64,000 nt of DNA from Isoptericola peretonis (GTDB lineage Bacteria > Actinomycetota > Actinomycetes > Actinomycetales > Cellulomonadaceae), in contig JALQCY010000003.1 in assembly GCA_023241745.1 (NCBI GenBank), forward strand, positions 581,426 to 645,425, given 5' to 3'. The notes below the pieces were generated by a model. It was not told the origin of the DNA. It saw only the letters and a program-made list of their open reading frames with translations, and did not search any database. Below are positions 16,845 to 25,212 of the stretch, piece by piece; within the stretch, counting starts at the first letter, position 1; each line of letters begins with the position of its first letter. The translations under genes were made by a program, and so were the position numbers.

Positions 16845-17660
16845 TCAGCCGCGCGCGGCAGTGAGGGAGAGCGTGAACCCCTGCTGCACGAAGCTGCCGC
16901 CGACGGAGTCGATCGCGGCCCCGAGCCCCGTCAGGAGAGCGTCGAGCTGCGCGGCCGGCAGCCGGGTGGCGACGCCCGTGGTGGGCACGAGGGACAGCCA
17001 CTCGTCGCGCGTGTAGGTGCGCTCCCAGGCGTCGCGGCGCTCGCGCGGCTCCGCGAACCGGCCGGTGCGCCGCACGCCGTCGGCCGCGGTCTCGACCATC
17101 TGCCGGTATGCGGTCTCCGCCGACGCCGTCCCGGTGGCGGCGAGCGGCGAACCGGGGAGCACGTCCCGGTACACCTCGGCGAACGCGACGGCCAGGTCGT
17201 GGGGCGGGTCGCCCGCGTTCCAGAAGACGGTGAGCGCGCCGCCGGGACGCAGGACGTCGGCGGCGCGGGCCGCGCCCGCGTCCGGGTCCACCCAGTGCCA
17301 CGTCTGGCCGGCGGTCACGGCGTCGAACGTCCGGCCGGCGGGGTCCCACTCCTCGAACCGCGCCACCTCCACCTCGACGCCGTCGCCCCGCGCGACCTCC
17401 GCCATCCGCGCGTCGACGTCCACCCCGAGCACGGCGCAGCCCGCCGCGCGCAGCTGGCGCGCCACGATCCCCGTGCCCACGCCGACGTCGAGCACATGCG
17501 GGACCGGGCCGGCGGCGCCGTCGCGCGCGGCGTCCGCGATCGCCGCGACCAGGGCGTCGGGGTAGCGCGGACGGGCGCGGTCGTAGGCGGCCGCGTCGAC
17601 GCCGAACGACGACGCGACTCTGCGAAGCTCTTCGGGGTCCAGCGACGGCGGGGTGCTCAT
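16845..17660 (-). CDS. Class I SAM-dependent methyltransferase
   Basis: 271 aa. Methyltransferase_11/25 type: the SAM-binding motif I HVLDVGVGTGIVARQL lies near residue 54, motif II acidic loop VDVDARM follows, and DAVTAGQTWHWVDP is the common post-II region of the trans-aconitate/phenolic methyltransferase-like group. The start is set at the ATG of MSTPPSLDPEE; an in-frame start at 17696 is possible. The substrate cannot be predicted. Convergent with the small membrane protein gene. Confidence 0.82.
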   Translation of the reverse strand: MSTPPSLDPEELRRVASSFGVDAAAYDRARPRYPDALVAAIADAARDGAAGPVPHVLDVGVGTGIVARQLRAAGCAVLGVDVDARMAEVARGDGVEVEVARFEEWDPAGRTFDAVTAGQTWHWVDPDAGAARAADVLRPGGALTVFWNAGDPPHDLAVAFAEVYRDVLPGSPLAATGTASAETAYRQMVETAADGVRRTGRFAEPRERRDAWERTYTRDEWLSLVPTTGVATRLPAAQLDALLTGLGAAIDSVGGSFVQQGFTLSLTAARG

Positions 17661-17729
17661 GCCGTCAGCCAAGACCCGTGCGGATGCCCCGGTCAACGAG
17701 GTTCGCCGAGGGCGGAGCGAAGGTCGCCG

Positions 17730-18974
17730 TCAGCCGTCGAGGGTGGCCTTGGCGGCGAGCACCCGGCGGGCGGAGGTGTCCACCTTCTCCGCGAACGCGG
17801 GGTCCTGACGGGCCTCCGCCACCAGGGCGTCCGCCATCTCCGGCACGACCGTCGGGTCCGCGGAGGCGAGCACGAGGTCCACGCCGGCGTCCACGGCGTG
17901 GACGGCGCGCTCGCCGGGCGAGCGGCCCTGCACCTGGGCGGCCGCGGACAGGTCGTCGGTCATGACGACGCCGTCGAACCCGAGGTCGCCGCGCAGGAGG
18001 TCGTCGACCACGACGGGCGAGAAGGCGGCGGGCGCGTCGGGGTCGATGCGGTCGTACACGGCGGTGGACATCATCACGTACTTCGCGCCCGCCTCGATCC
18101 CGCGCGCGAAGACCTGCACCGACGCGTCGTCGCGGGTGGTGACGTCGTCGGTCACCGCCGTGTCCGTGTCGGTGTTGGCGCTGACGCGGCCCAGCCCGGG
18201 GAAGTGCTTGATCACCGGCTCGACGCCGGCGGCGCGCTGACCCGCGGCGAAGGCGTTCGCCGAGCTCGTCACCGACGCGGGCGTGAAGCCGTAGCTCCGG
18301 TCGAAGGCGCCGATCGGCGGGTTGTCGGCGGCGTCGGCCTCGTCGACCAGGTCCATGACGGGCGCGAGGTTGAGGTTCACGCCCGCGGCGGCGAGCTCGT
18401 CGCCCCAGCCCTCCGCGCGTTCGCGCAGCGTGGCGGGCTCCCAGGTGGCCTGCTCGGTGGCCTTCGGCAGGTCGGAGAAGCCCGGCCCGCGCAGCACCTG
18501 GACCAGGCCGCCCTCCTGGTCGGTGGCCACCAGGAGCGGGGTGCCGCGCGTCGAACGGTGCGAGACGAGGCCCGTGTACTCGTCCACGAGGGCGCGGGTC
18601 GCGTCCACGCCGGCCTTGCTGCGGCCGTGCAGGAAGACGTTCCCCACGTGGTCGTCACGGATCGCGTCGGCGCTCGCGGCGGCCGGGTCGCCGACCGACA
18701 CTCCGACCATGAGCAGCTGGCCCACCCTCTGCTCCAGCGACCAGCCCGCGAGGACGTCGTCGGGCACGGGCGTGCCGGCGGAGGGCGACGGCGTCGACGC
18801 GGTGGGCGACGAGGGCGGCGACGGCGTGGGGGACGGCGAGCCCGAGGTTCGCGCCGCGGACGAGGCGGGACCCGGCGAGGGTTCGGTGCCCGCGCCCGAG
18901 CAGCCGGCGAGGACCGCGGTGGTGGCGAGCGCGAGGACCAGGGCCGGCAGGCGACGAGGCCGCGCGCGGGTCAC
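17730..18974 (-). CDS. Glycoside hydrolase family 3 lipoprotein, NagZ-like beta-N-acetylhexosaminidase
   Basis: 414 aa. A lipoprotein signal peptide ends in the lipobox LAGC near residue 24. A Ser/Pro/Thr-rich linker (about 25-70) leads to a GH3 domain (about 75-410) with LLVATDQEGG, VKHFPGLG-like IKHFPGLGR and the nucleophile region VVMTDDLSAAA. This matches NagZ-type enzymes, here anchored outside the membrane and probably acting on peptidoglycan or GlcNAc oligomers. The KHFPGHG His is replaced by Leu; this loop carries the acid/base His-Asp dyad in NagZ, so catalysis may differ. Its GTG overlaps the stop of the SRPBCC gene. Confidence 0.85.
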   Translation of the reverse strand: MTRARPRRLPALVLALATTAVLAGCSGAGTEPSPGPASSAARTSGSPSPTPSPPSSPTASTPSPSAGTPVPDDVLAGWSLEQRVGQLLMVGVSVGDPAAASADAIRDDHVGNVFLHGRSKAGVDATRALVDEYTGLVSHRSTRGTPLLVATDQEGGLVQVLRGPGFSDLPKATEQATWEPATLRERAEGWGDELAAAGVNLNLAPVMDLVDEADAADNPPIGAFDRSYGFTPASVTSSANAFAAGQRAAGVEPVIKHFPGLGRVSANTDTDTAVTDDVTTRDDASVQVFARGIEAGAKYVMMSTAVYDRIDPDAPAAFSPVVVDDLLRGDLGFDGVVMTDDLSAAAQVQGRSPGERAVHAVDAGVDLVLASADPTVVPEMADALVAEARQDPAFAEKVDTSARRVLAAKATLDG

Positions 18975-19444
18975 GCGTGGCGGGCAGGCGCGCCGTCCCG
19001 GTGGGCGAGGGTGCCGAGCGCGTCCTGCCAGTGCGCCTGCGAGTTGGTCGCGTGCTGCGCCGTGTCGATGTTCTCCTGCCGCACGGACACGACCGTCCCC
19101 GTGGCGTCGGCCTCGAGGGTGATGCGGATCTCGTGGTAGTTCTCCGGCACGTCCGCCAGCTCCGCGAGCGGCGAGAAGTGGGTGAAGTGCAGCAGGTGGG
19201 GGCGGTCGACGGCGATCACCGCGCCCTTGTCCGCGAACTGGCGGCCGAAGAAGTGCCCCTCGAAGGTGATGGGGCTGCCCGGCTGGAAGTCCGTCTCGAT
19301 GTTCGCGCCCAGCATCCATCGCGCGCCGGGGTGCATGAGCTCGGCCCACACGCGCTCGGGCGGCTGGGTCACGTGGATCGACGCCTCGGCAACGTGCGGG
19401 TGGCGGTGCGAGGACGTGCTGTTCGGACTGGTGGGGCTGGTCAT
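18971..19444 (-). CDS. SRPBCC (START-like) superfamily protein
   Basis: 157 aa. A polyketide cyclase/AHSA1-like helix-grip fold: EASIHVTQPPERVWAELMHPG opens the domain and HYxEIRI-type strands follow. These proteins bind hydrophobic ligands or act as chaperone-like factors; no specific function can be assigned. It is the first gene of a two-gene unit with the GH3 lipoprotein (4-bp overlap), although the link between them is unclear. A GAGAGGAAC site precedes the ATG. Confidence 0.75.
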   Translation of the reverse strand: MTSPTSPNSTSSHRHPHVAEASIHVTQPPERVWAELMHPGARWMLGANIETDFQPGSPITFEGHFFGRQFADKGAVIAVDRPHLLHFTHFSPLAELADVPENYHEIRITLEADATGTVVSVRQENIDTAQHATNSQAHWQDALGTLAHRDGAPARHA

Positions 19445-19483
19445 GATGGGGGTTCCTCTCGCCGGCTCCGGTTCGTTCCGACC

Positions 19484-20413
19484 CTAACGCGGCGACCCTG
19501 GCGCCGCTGACCCCGTGCCGTCGACGCCCGATCGGCGCCGCAGGTCCCGGACCAGGTCGAGCACGTCGTCGACCGACTGCGCCGGGTCGGTCACCGGCGC
19601 CTGCACGGCACGCACGGTCCCCCGGGGGTCGACCAGCAGCGTGACGCGCTTGAGCCGGTCCGCTCCGCCCGCCCGGAACACCGGCAGCCGCAGCGCCGAG
19701 GCCGCGAGCCCGTCCTGGTCGGAGGCCAGGAGGTACGGCAGGTCGGCGTGGGCGGCGAACGCCGCCAGCTGCTCGGGATGCTGGGTGCTCACGCCGAGGA
19801 CCCGCGTGCCGGCCGCCTCCAGCGCGGCGTGGCGGCTGCCGTAGCTGACGCACTCGAGCGTGCAGCCCGCCGTGCCGGGCACCTCGCCCCAGCGGGGCGG
19901 GTACCCGTGGGTCCCCGGGGCGTACGCGCCGGGGAAGAAGAACAGCGCGGTCCACCGGTCCGGGTCGACGAGACGGACCGTGGAGCCGTCGTGCGCGGCG
20001 AGCCCGACGTCGGGCACCTGGCGCCCCTCGAGCGCGCGGACCCGGGCGAGGTCGCCGTCGCCGAGGGCGCCGCTCGTCGTGCCGTCGCCCATGACGAACC
20101 GCGTGCCCCACTCCTGCAGCGCGAGCAGCACCGGCAGCAGGCCCTCGCCGCTCGCGGTGAGCCGGTAGTCGTGGCGCGGCGGGTGCTCGGAGTACGGCAC
20201 CTTCTCCAGCACGCCGTGCTCGACGAGGCCGCCGAGCCGCTCCGTGAGGGCGCGGCGGGACAGGCCGAGCTCGCGGGCGAACCCCTCGAACCGGGTCACG
20301 CCGGCGGCGGCCTCCCGCACGATCAGCAGGCTCTGCCAGTCGCCGACGACGCCGAGGGACTGGGCGATGCCGCACGAGCTGTCGGCAAGGTCCTCGCGGC
20401 GCATGGGGGTCAT
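19484..20413 (-). CDS. HxlR winged-helix regulator fused to a peroxiredoxin/redoxin domain
   Basis: 309 aa. Residues about 12-105 are an HxlR/MarR-like winged helix with the family's N-terminal Cys (Cys14) and wing motif HDYRLTASGEGLLPVL. Residues about 125-290 are an AhpC/TSA-type redoxin (VPDVGLAAHDGSTVRL, TALFFFPGAYAPGT). In the usual PxxxTxxC position the residue is Thr, but after an insertion there is GCTLEC with Cys184 and Cys188, resembling the BCP active-site Cys pair. This suggests a one-component thiol-redox-sensing regulator, probably of the divergent MFS gene. Redox sensing is inference. Confidence 0.82.
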   Translation of the reverse strand: MTPMRREDLADSSCGIAQSLGVVGDWQSLLIVREAAAGVTRFEGFARELGLSRRALTERLGGLVEHGVLEKVPYSEHPPRHDYRLTASGEGLLPVLLALQEWGTRFVMGDGTTSGALGDGDLARVRALEGRQVPDVGLAAHDGSTVRLVDPDRWTALFFFPGAYAPGTHGYPPRWGEVPGTAGCTLECVSYGSRHAALEAAGTRVLGVSTQHPEQLAAFAAHADLPYLLASDQDGLAASALRLPVFRAGGADRLKRVTLLVDPRGTVRAVQAPVTDPAQSVDDVLDLVRDLRRRSGVDGTGSAAPGSPR

Positions 20414-20454
20414 CCTCTCGCCGGCAGCGGTGCGAGTCCATCCCGCGCCCTGTA

Positions 20455-20477
20455 GTAAGTTCCAATCTGGAACTTAC
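20455..20477. promoter_or_regulatory. Perfect palindromic operator between the HxlR-redoxin and MFS genes
   Basis: Ten-base arms GTAAGTTCCA and TGGAACTTAC surround ATC with no mismatch. It lies 42 bp before the regulator start and 40 bp before the MFS start and is more AT-rich than its surroundings. It is the best candidate for the HxlR-type dimer site controlling both genes. Confidence 0.75.
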
Positions 20478-20516
20478 ACGATCCCGCGTGGTGGGCGGGC
20501 GACAAGGAGGTGGCCC

Positions 20517-21878
20517 GTGGCCATGAGTGCACGACCGTTCTGGACCTACTGGGCGGCCAGCACCGCCAGCGGCGTCGGCACCGCCGTCACGACGGTCGCG
20601 CTGCCGCTGACGGCGGTCACCGTGCTCGACGCGGGGCCCGTCGAGACGGGGCTGCTCGCCGCGTCGTCCTACCTGGCGTGGGTGGTGCTCGGGCTGCCCG
20701 CCGGGGCGATCGTGCACCGCCTGCCCCTGCGCGCCACGCAGGTCGTCGCCGACCTCGTGCGCGCCGCCGCGATCCTCGCCGTCCCGCTCGTCTGGTGGCT
20801 CGGAGAGCTGACGCTCGTCCACCTGGTGCTCGCGGCGCTCGCGGTCAACGTGGCCGAGGTGTTCTTCTTCACCGCCAACACCACGTTCCTGCCCACGGTG
20901 GTGCCGCAGCACGAGCTGACCAGCCGCAACAGCCTCGTCTCCGGCACGCACGCCGCTACCCAGCTCGGCGGGCCGTCTGTCGGCGGGCTGCTGGTCCAGG
21001 CGGTGGGCGCCGTGCCCGCGCTGTTCGTGGACGTCGCCTCCTACGTCGCGTCCGCGCTGCTCCTGTCGCGCCTGCCCGAGCGGCGCGAGCCAGCCCTCGC
21101 CGACGGCGAGCGGCGCCCGGGGATGGGGCAGATGATCGCCGAGGGCTGGCGGTTCGTGGTGCGCCACCCGGTGATGGCGCCCGCCACCTGGTGGGCGTGC
21201 GTCGTGAACCTCGTGTGCGGCGTGCAGGCCGGGCTGTTCGCCCTGTACCTGGTCCGCGACCTCGACGCCTCGCCCGCCATGGTGGGCGTGCTGCTCGCCG
21301 CCGACGGCGTGGGCTCGCTGCTCGCGGCGGCGGCCACGCCGTGGCTGGTGCGGCGGTTCGGCTCCGCGCGGGTGCTGCTGTTCGACGGCCTGGTCGGGTT
21401 CGCCGGCGCGCTGCTGGTCCCGCTCGGCGCCGGGCCGGTCGGCTGGGTCTGCTTCGCCCTCGGGACGATGGTGTTCGGCGCGTCCGTGGTGCCGGGGAGC
21501 GTCGTGACGCGCACCTACCGGCAGGTGGCGAGCCCGCCCGCGCTGCTGTCCCGCGTCATGGCCACCGTGCGGTTCGTGTCCTGGGGCATGATCCCGGTCG
21601 GGTCGCTGGTGGCCGGCGTGCTCGCCGCGCAGGTGGGCAGCCGCGCCGTGCTGCTCGGCTCCGCGTTCGTGATGCTGCTCGGCCCCGTCCTCGTCGGCCT
21701 CAGCCCGATCCGCCGGCTGCGGGACCTCGAGGACTTCGACGCCCCGGACGAGGGGTCTCAGGACAGGGCGTCGGCCGCCGCGGCGACGAACGCGTCGACG
21801 GTCTCCGGCGAGGTGTCCCAGGCGCACATGAGCCGCACCTCGACGCGGTCGGGGGCCTCGCCGTCCGCCCAGTCGTAG
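20517..21878 (+). CDS. MFS transporter, EntS/MFS_3-like exporter
   Basis: 453 aa from the GTG at 20517, 6 nt after AAGGAGG. Twelve hydrophobic spans are traceable. The order of motifs (FWTYWAASTASGVGTAV at the start, TANTTFLPTVVP mid-N-half, SRVMATVRFVSWGMIPVGSL in the C-half) is that of MFS_3 drug or siderophore exporters. The transporter proper ends near RRLRDLEDF (about 21740). The frame then continues about 43 codons antisense to the threonine aldolase gene, an unusual tail. Divergent from the HxlR-redoxin regulator with a shared palindrome. Confidence 0.83.
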   Translation: MAMSARPFWTYWAASTASGVGTAVTTVALPLTAVTVLDAGPVETGLLAASSYLAWVVLGLPAGAIVHRLPLRATQVVADLVRAAAILAVPLVWWLGELTLVHLVLAALAVNVAEVFFFTANTTFLPTVVPQHELTSRNSLVSGTHAATQLGGPSVGGLLVQAVGAVPALFVDVASYVASALLLSRLPERREPALADGERRPGMGQMIAEGWRFVVRHPVMAPATWWACVVNLVCGVQAGLFALYLVRDLDASPAMVGVLLAADGVGSLLAAAATPWLVRRFGSARVLLFDGLVGFAGALLVPLGAGPVGWVCFALGTMVFGASVVPGSVVTRTYRQVASPPALLSRVMATVRFVSWGMIPVGSLVAGVLAAQVGSRAVLLGSAFVMLLGPVLVGLSPIRRLRDLEDFDAPDEGSQDRASAAAATNASTVSGEVSQAHMSRTSTRSGASPSAQS

Positions 21879-22867
21879 AAGCGGGCGACGGCGCGCAGCC
21901 GGTCCGCGGCGGCGCGCGGCATCGTCGCGAAGACGGCGTTGGCCTCGGTGGGCCGGGTGACCCGCACCGCCGGCGCGAGATCCTTCAGCCCGTCGCGCAG
22001 CCGCGCGGCCATCGCGTTCGCCTGTGCCGCGTTGCGGTGCCAGAGGGGCCCGGCGTCGCCCGGCTCGCCGAGCAGCGCGAGGAGCTGCGCGGAGACGAAC
22101 CGCGTCTTGGACGCGAGCTGCATCGTCGCCTTGCGCAGGAACGGGATCGCGGCCGACGCCGCCTCCCGGGCGCGGGCGGACGCGACGTCCGGGGCGTCGT
22201 CGGGCCCGAGCACGAGCACGGCCTCGCCGAGCATGCCGCCGTTCTTCGCAGCGCCGAGGGAGACGACGTCGACCCCGGCGTCCGTGGTGAGCGCCCGCAG
22301 CGAGCAGCCGAGCGACGCGGCGGCGTTCGCGAGCCGGGAGCCGTCCACGTGGACCGCCATGCCCAGGTCGTGGGCCACGTGCGTCAGCGCACGGAGCTCC
22401 TCGAGCGGGTAGACGGTGCCGAGCTCCGTGGACTGCGTCAGGGACAGCACGGCCGGGTGCGCGCGGTGGACGTCGTCGCGCTGGCCCGCCCAGCGGGCGA
22501 CGTCGTCGGGCGTGATCCTGCCGTCCGTCGACCGGCAGGCGAGCAGCTTGAGGCTGCCCACCCGCTCGGGCGCGCCGTTCTCGTCGGTGTTGACGTGCGC
22601 CACGTCGGAGACGACGACGCCACCCCAGCGGGGCGAGAGCGCGGTGAGCGACACGACGTTGGCGCCCGTGCCGTTGAGCACGGGGAACGCGAGCGCGCCG
22701 GCGCCGAACTCCTCGCGCACGCGGGCGTCCAGGCGGGCGGTCCACGGGTCGTCCCCGTACGCGACGGCGTACCCGTCGTTCGCCGCCGCCACCGCGGCGA
22801 GCACCTCCGGGTGCACGGGGGCGTAGTTGTCGGAGGCGAAGGGCGGGAGGCTGCGGGGGTCGGTCAC
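21758..22867 (-). CDS. ltaE: Low-specificity threonine aldolase (beta-eliminating lyase family)
   Basis: 369 aa. PLP enzyme that splits L-threonine or allo-threonine to glycine and acetaldehyde. The fold-type I pattern is clear: FASDNYAPVHPEVL at the start, HVDGSRLANAAASL with the PLP Asp, and the Schiff-base Lys in SLGAAKNGGMLGEA. Normal length. A TACCCT box ends 7 nt before the GTG, so the message is probably leaderless. The 3' end overlaps the MFS frame by 121 bp in convergent orientation. Confidence 0.9.
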   Translation of the reverse strand: MTDPRSLPPFASDNYAPVHPEVLAAVAAANDGYAVAYGDDPWTARLDARVREEFGAGALAFPVLNGTGANVVSLTALSPRWGGVVVSDVAHVNTDENGAPERVGSLKLLACRSTDGRITPDDVARWAGQRDDVHRAHPAVLSLTQSTELGTVYPLEELRALTHVAHDLGMAVHVDGSRLANAAASLGCSLRALTTDAGVDVVSLGAAKNGGMLGEAVLVLGPDDAPDVASARAREAASAAIPFLRKATMQLASKTRFVSAQLLALLGEPGDAGPLWHRNAAQANAMAARLRDGLKDLAPAVRVTRPTEANAVFATMPRAAADRLRAVARFYDWADGEAPDRVEVRLMCAWDTSPETVDAFVAAAADALS

Positions 22868-22942
22868 GCGCCCCAGGGTAGGCGGGGCCCGCCGGTCGAC
22901 GTCGCGGTTCCTTCCCGTCCTGAGGCGGGACGACGAGAACCG

Positions 22943-23998
22943 CTATGTCGGCAGCGCGTCGGCCGGCCCGGTGGACTCGCGCCACACGAGGCGGTGGATC
23001 GGGCCTCCGGCGGGCGGGCGGGGTTCGCCGCGGATGGCGGCGAGCAGCCGGCGCATCGCGGCGCGGCCGGCCTCGGGGAAGTCGACGTCGACGGTGGTGA
23101 GCGACGGGATCATGAGCGCGCCGATCTCGACGTTGTCCCAGCCGGTCACGACGAGGTCGGCCGGCACCGACCAGCCACGCTCGGCGGCCCCGCGGACCAC
23201 TCCCGCGGCGAGGTGGTCGTTGGCGGCGATCACCGCCACGGGCAGCGCGTCAGCGGGGATCTCGGCGACCGCGCGGCGCGCGTCGTCACCGGACCACGAG
23301 CCGCCCAGGACGCCGAGGGAGACGACGTCGGGCGTGGCGGGGTCGGCGGCGGCGCGGGCGACCGCGGACAGGAAGACGTCGCGCCGCGCGCGGGCCGAGG
23401 CGTACTGCTCGGGGCCGGCGACGTGCGCGAACCGGCGGTACCCGGCGGCCACGAGGGTCTCGACGAAGACCTCGACGGTGCTCGCGTCGGCCAGGTCGCC
23501 GAGGGTGCGCATCTGCTCGTCGAACGTCGCCTCGGCCACGACCGGCGTCGTGCCGTCGTTCGCCGGCTCGCCGTCCCTGTCCGAGGGCCCGGACGTCAGC
23601 GCCTCCGGCAGCACGGGGACCAGGGTCAGGACGCCCTCGTACTGGCCGCTCGCCGCGAGGTCGCGCACGCGTGCGGTGCGCTCGTCGACGGTGCCGTCGA
23701 CGGTGTGCGTCTCCATGACGTAGCCCGCGGCCTCGGCCACCTCGCTCGCCCCGGCGAGCAGCCGGAGCTGGTTGTCGAGCGTCACGCCGGTGATCACGGC
23801 GAGCCGACCGGACCGCCGCGTGCGCATGGAGCGTGCGGCGAGGTTGGGGCGGTAGCCGATCGACTCGGCCACCTCGAGGACGCGCTCGCGGGTGGCCGCC
23901 GCGATGGTGCCGCGCCCGGTGAGCGCGTAGGAGACGGTCGCCTGCGACACCCCGGCGAGCCGCGCGACGTCGCGGCTGGTGGGTAGAGGCTGTGGCAT
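22943..23998 (-). CDS. LacI-family transcriptional regulator
   Basis: 351 aa from ATG 23998. The helix-turn-helix is TSRDVARLAGVSQATVSYALTG (about residues 7-28), followed by the hinge YRPNLAARSMRT and a periplasmic-binding-protein-like sensor domain (about 65-345). There is an Asp/Gly/Asn-rich insertion around residues 140-150 (SGPSDRDGEPANDG). Divergent from two sugar-type oxidoreductases. Two operator candidates lie in the 60-bp gap, one overlapping its own start codon, which implies autoregulation. Confidence 0.9.
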   Translation of the reverse strand: MPQPLPTSRDVARLAGVSQATVSYALTGRGTIAAATRERVLEVAESIGYRPNLAARSMRTRRSGRLAVITGVTLDNQLRLLAGASEVAEAAGYVMETHTVDGTVDERTARVRDLAASGQYEGVLTLVPVLPEALTSGPSDRDGEPANDGTTPVVAEATFDEQMRTLGDLADASTVEVFVETLVAAGYRRFAHVAGPEQYASARARRDVFLSAVARAAADPATPDVVSLGVLGGSWSGDDARRAVAEIPADALPVAVIAANDHLAAGVVRGAAERGWSVPADLVVTGWDNVEIGALMIPSLTTVDVDFPEAGRAAMRRLLAAIRGEPRPPAGGPIHRLVWRESTGPADALPT

Positions 23999-24030
23999 GA
24001 TACGTATCATACGCTGCGGTAAACGCTTCC
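23997..24030. promoter_or_regulatory. Two operator candidates for the LacI regulator
   Basis: ATGATACGTATCAT (23997-24010) is a perfect 14-bp palindrome overlapping the regulator's start codon. GGTAAACGCTTCC (24018-24030) matches the LacI/GalR-family pattern with central CG flanked by AAA and CTT. Which one is bound, or whether both are, cannot be told from sequence. Confidence 0.65.
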
Positions 24031-24057
24031 CACGACTGTCGTTCCATCGGAGGAACC

Positions 24058-25212
24058 ATGCTCACCATCGGGATCGTCGGCACGGGCGGGATCGCCCGGG
24101 CGCACATCGACGGCTACCAGCGCTTCGGCGCCGAGTGCGAGATCGTCGCGCTGTGCGACCCGGCGCCGGGCCGCGCCGAGGCCCTGCGCTCCGAGCTCGG
24201 GCTCGAGGGCGCCCGCGTCTACACCGACGCCGCCGAGATGCTCGCCGCCGAGAACCTCGACCTCGTCAGCGTCGCGACGCCGCCGTCCACGCACGCCGGC
24301 CTGTCCATCGCGGCCCTGGAGGCGGGCGTCGACGTGCTCGTCGAGAAGCCGATGGCGCCGTCGCTGGAGGAGTGCGACGCGATGATCGCGGCGGCGGAGG
24401 ACAACGGGCGGCTGCTGTCCGTCGTCGCGCAGAACCGGTTCCGCGACGACATCGCCACCCTCAAGGAGGTGCTGGACTCCGGGCTCGCCGGCCCGGTCAC
24501 GCACGCGCAGGTCAGCTCCGCCTGGTGGCGCGGCACCGAGTACTACGACCTGTGGTGGCGCGGCACGTGGGAGAGCGAGGGGGGTGGCTGCACGCTCAAC
24601 CACGCCATCCACCACCTGGACATGACGCTGTGGATGCTCGGCTCGCCGAAGGCCGTCACGTCCGTGCTCGCCAACGCCGCGCACGAGAACGCCGAGGTCG
24701 AGGACCTGTCGGTCAGCGTGCTGCAGTACGACCGCGCGCTCGCCGAGGTCACCGCCTCGGTGGTGAGCCACGGCGAGGAGCAGGCCATCGTCGTGCAGGG
24801 CCGGCACGCCCGCGTCTCGCAGCCGTGGAAGGTCGTGGCCGAGACCGCGAACCCGAACGGCTTCCCCACGGAGGAGGGCGACGCCGAGCGCGTCGCCGCC
24901 ATCGAGGCCGTCGCCGCGGCGCACCGCCCGCTGGAGCACACCGGCCACGCCGGCCAGATCGGCGACATGCTCGGCGCCGTGCGCGACCGCCGCCGGCCCG
25001 CCGTCGACGGCGAGGACGGCCGCCGCGCCATCGAGCTGGTCACCGCGATCTACGAGGCGGGCGTCGAGCGCCGCACCGTGGACCTCCCGCTGCGCCCGGA
25101 CGACCCGTACTACCGCACCGGCACCCTGGTGGAGCGGGCCCCGCACTTCTTCTCCAAGACGGCCTCCGTGGGCGAGCTGCCCGGCGCGATCACGGTGGGG
25201 GCGAAGGCATGA
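24058..25212 (+). CDS. Gfo/Idh/MocA family NAD(P)-dependent oxidoreductase
   Basis: 384 aa. The Rossmann motif GIVGTGGIARAHIDGY lies at residues 4-19. The family's EKPMAPSLEECD motif with the conserved Lys lies near residue 100. The C-terminal half includes HHLDMTLWMLG, corresponding to the GGGxxxDxxxH region (GGGCTLNHAIHHLD). GGAGG lies 5 nt upstream of ATG. Such enzymes oxidise inositols, sugars or amino-sugars; the substrate is unknown. First gene of a LacI-controlled pair. Confidence 0.88.
   Translation: MLTIGIVGTGGIARAHIDGYQRFGAECEIVALCDPAPGRAEALRSELGLEGARVYTDAAEMLAAENLDLVSVATPPSTHAGLSIAALEAGVDVLVEKPMAPSLEECDAMIAAAEDNGRLLSVVAQNRFRDDIATLKEVLDSGLAGPVTHAQVSSAWWRGTEYYDLWWRGTWESEGGGCTLNHAIHHLDMTLWMLGSPKAVTSVLANAAHENAEVEDLSVSVLQYDRALAEVTASVVSHGEEQAIVVQGRHARVSQPWKVVAETANPNGFPTEEGDAERVAAIEAVAAAHRPLEHTGHAGQIGDMLGAVRDRRRPAVDGEDGRRAIELVTAIYEAGVERRTVDLPLRPDDPYYRTGTLVERAPHFFSKTASVGELPGAITVGAKA

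Noticed and set aside
17730..22985. A 1751-codon open frame on the minus strand
   Set aside because: Only its last 414 codons encode a recognisable protein (GH3). The rest is Arg/Pro/Ala-rich and antisense or out of frame to well-supported genes; long frames without stops are expected at this GC content.
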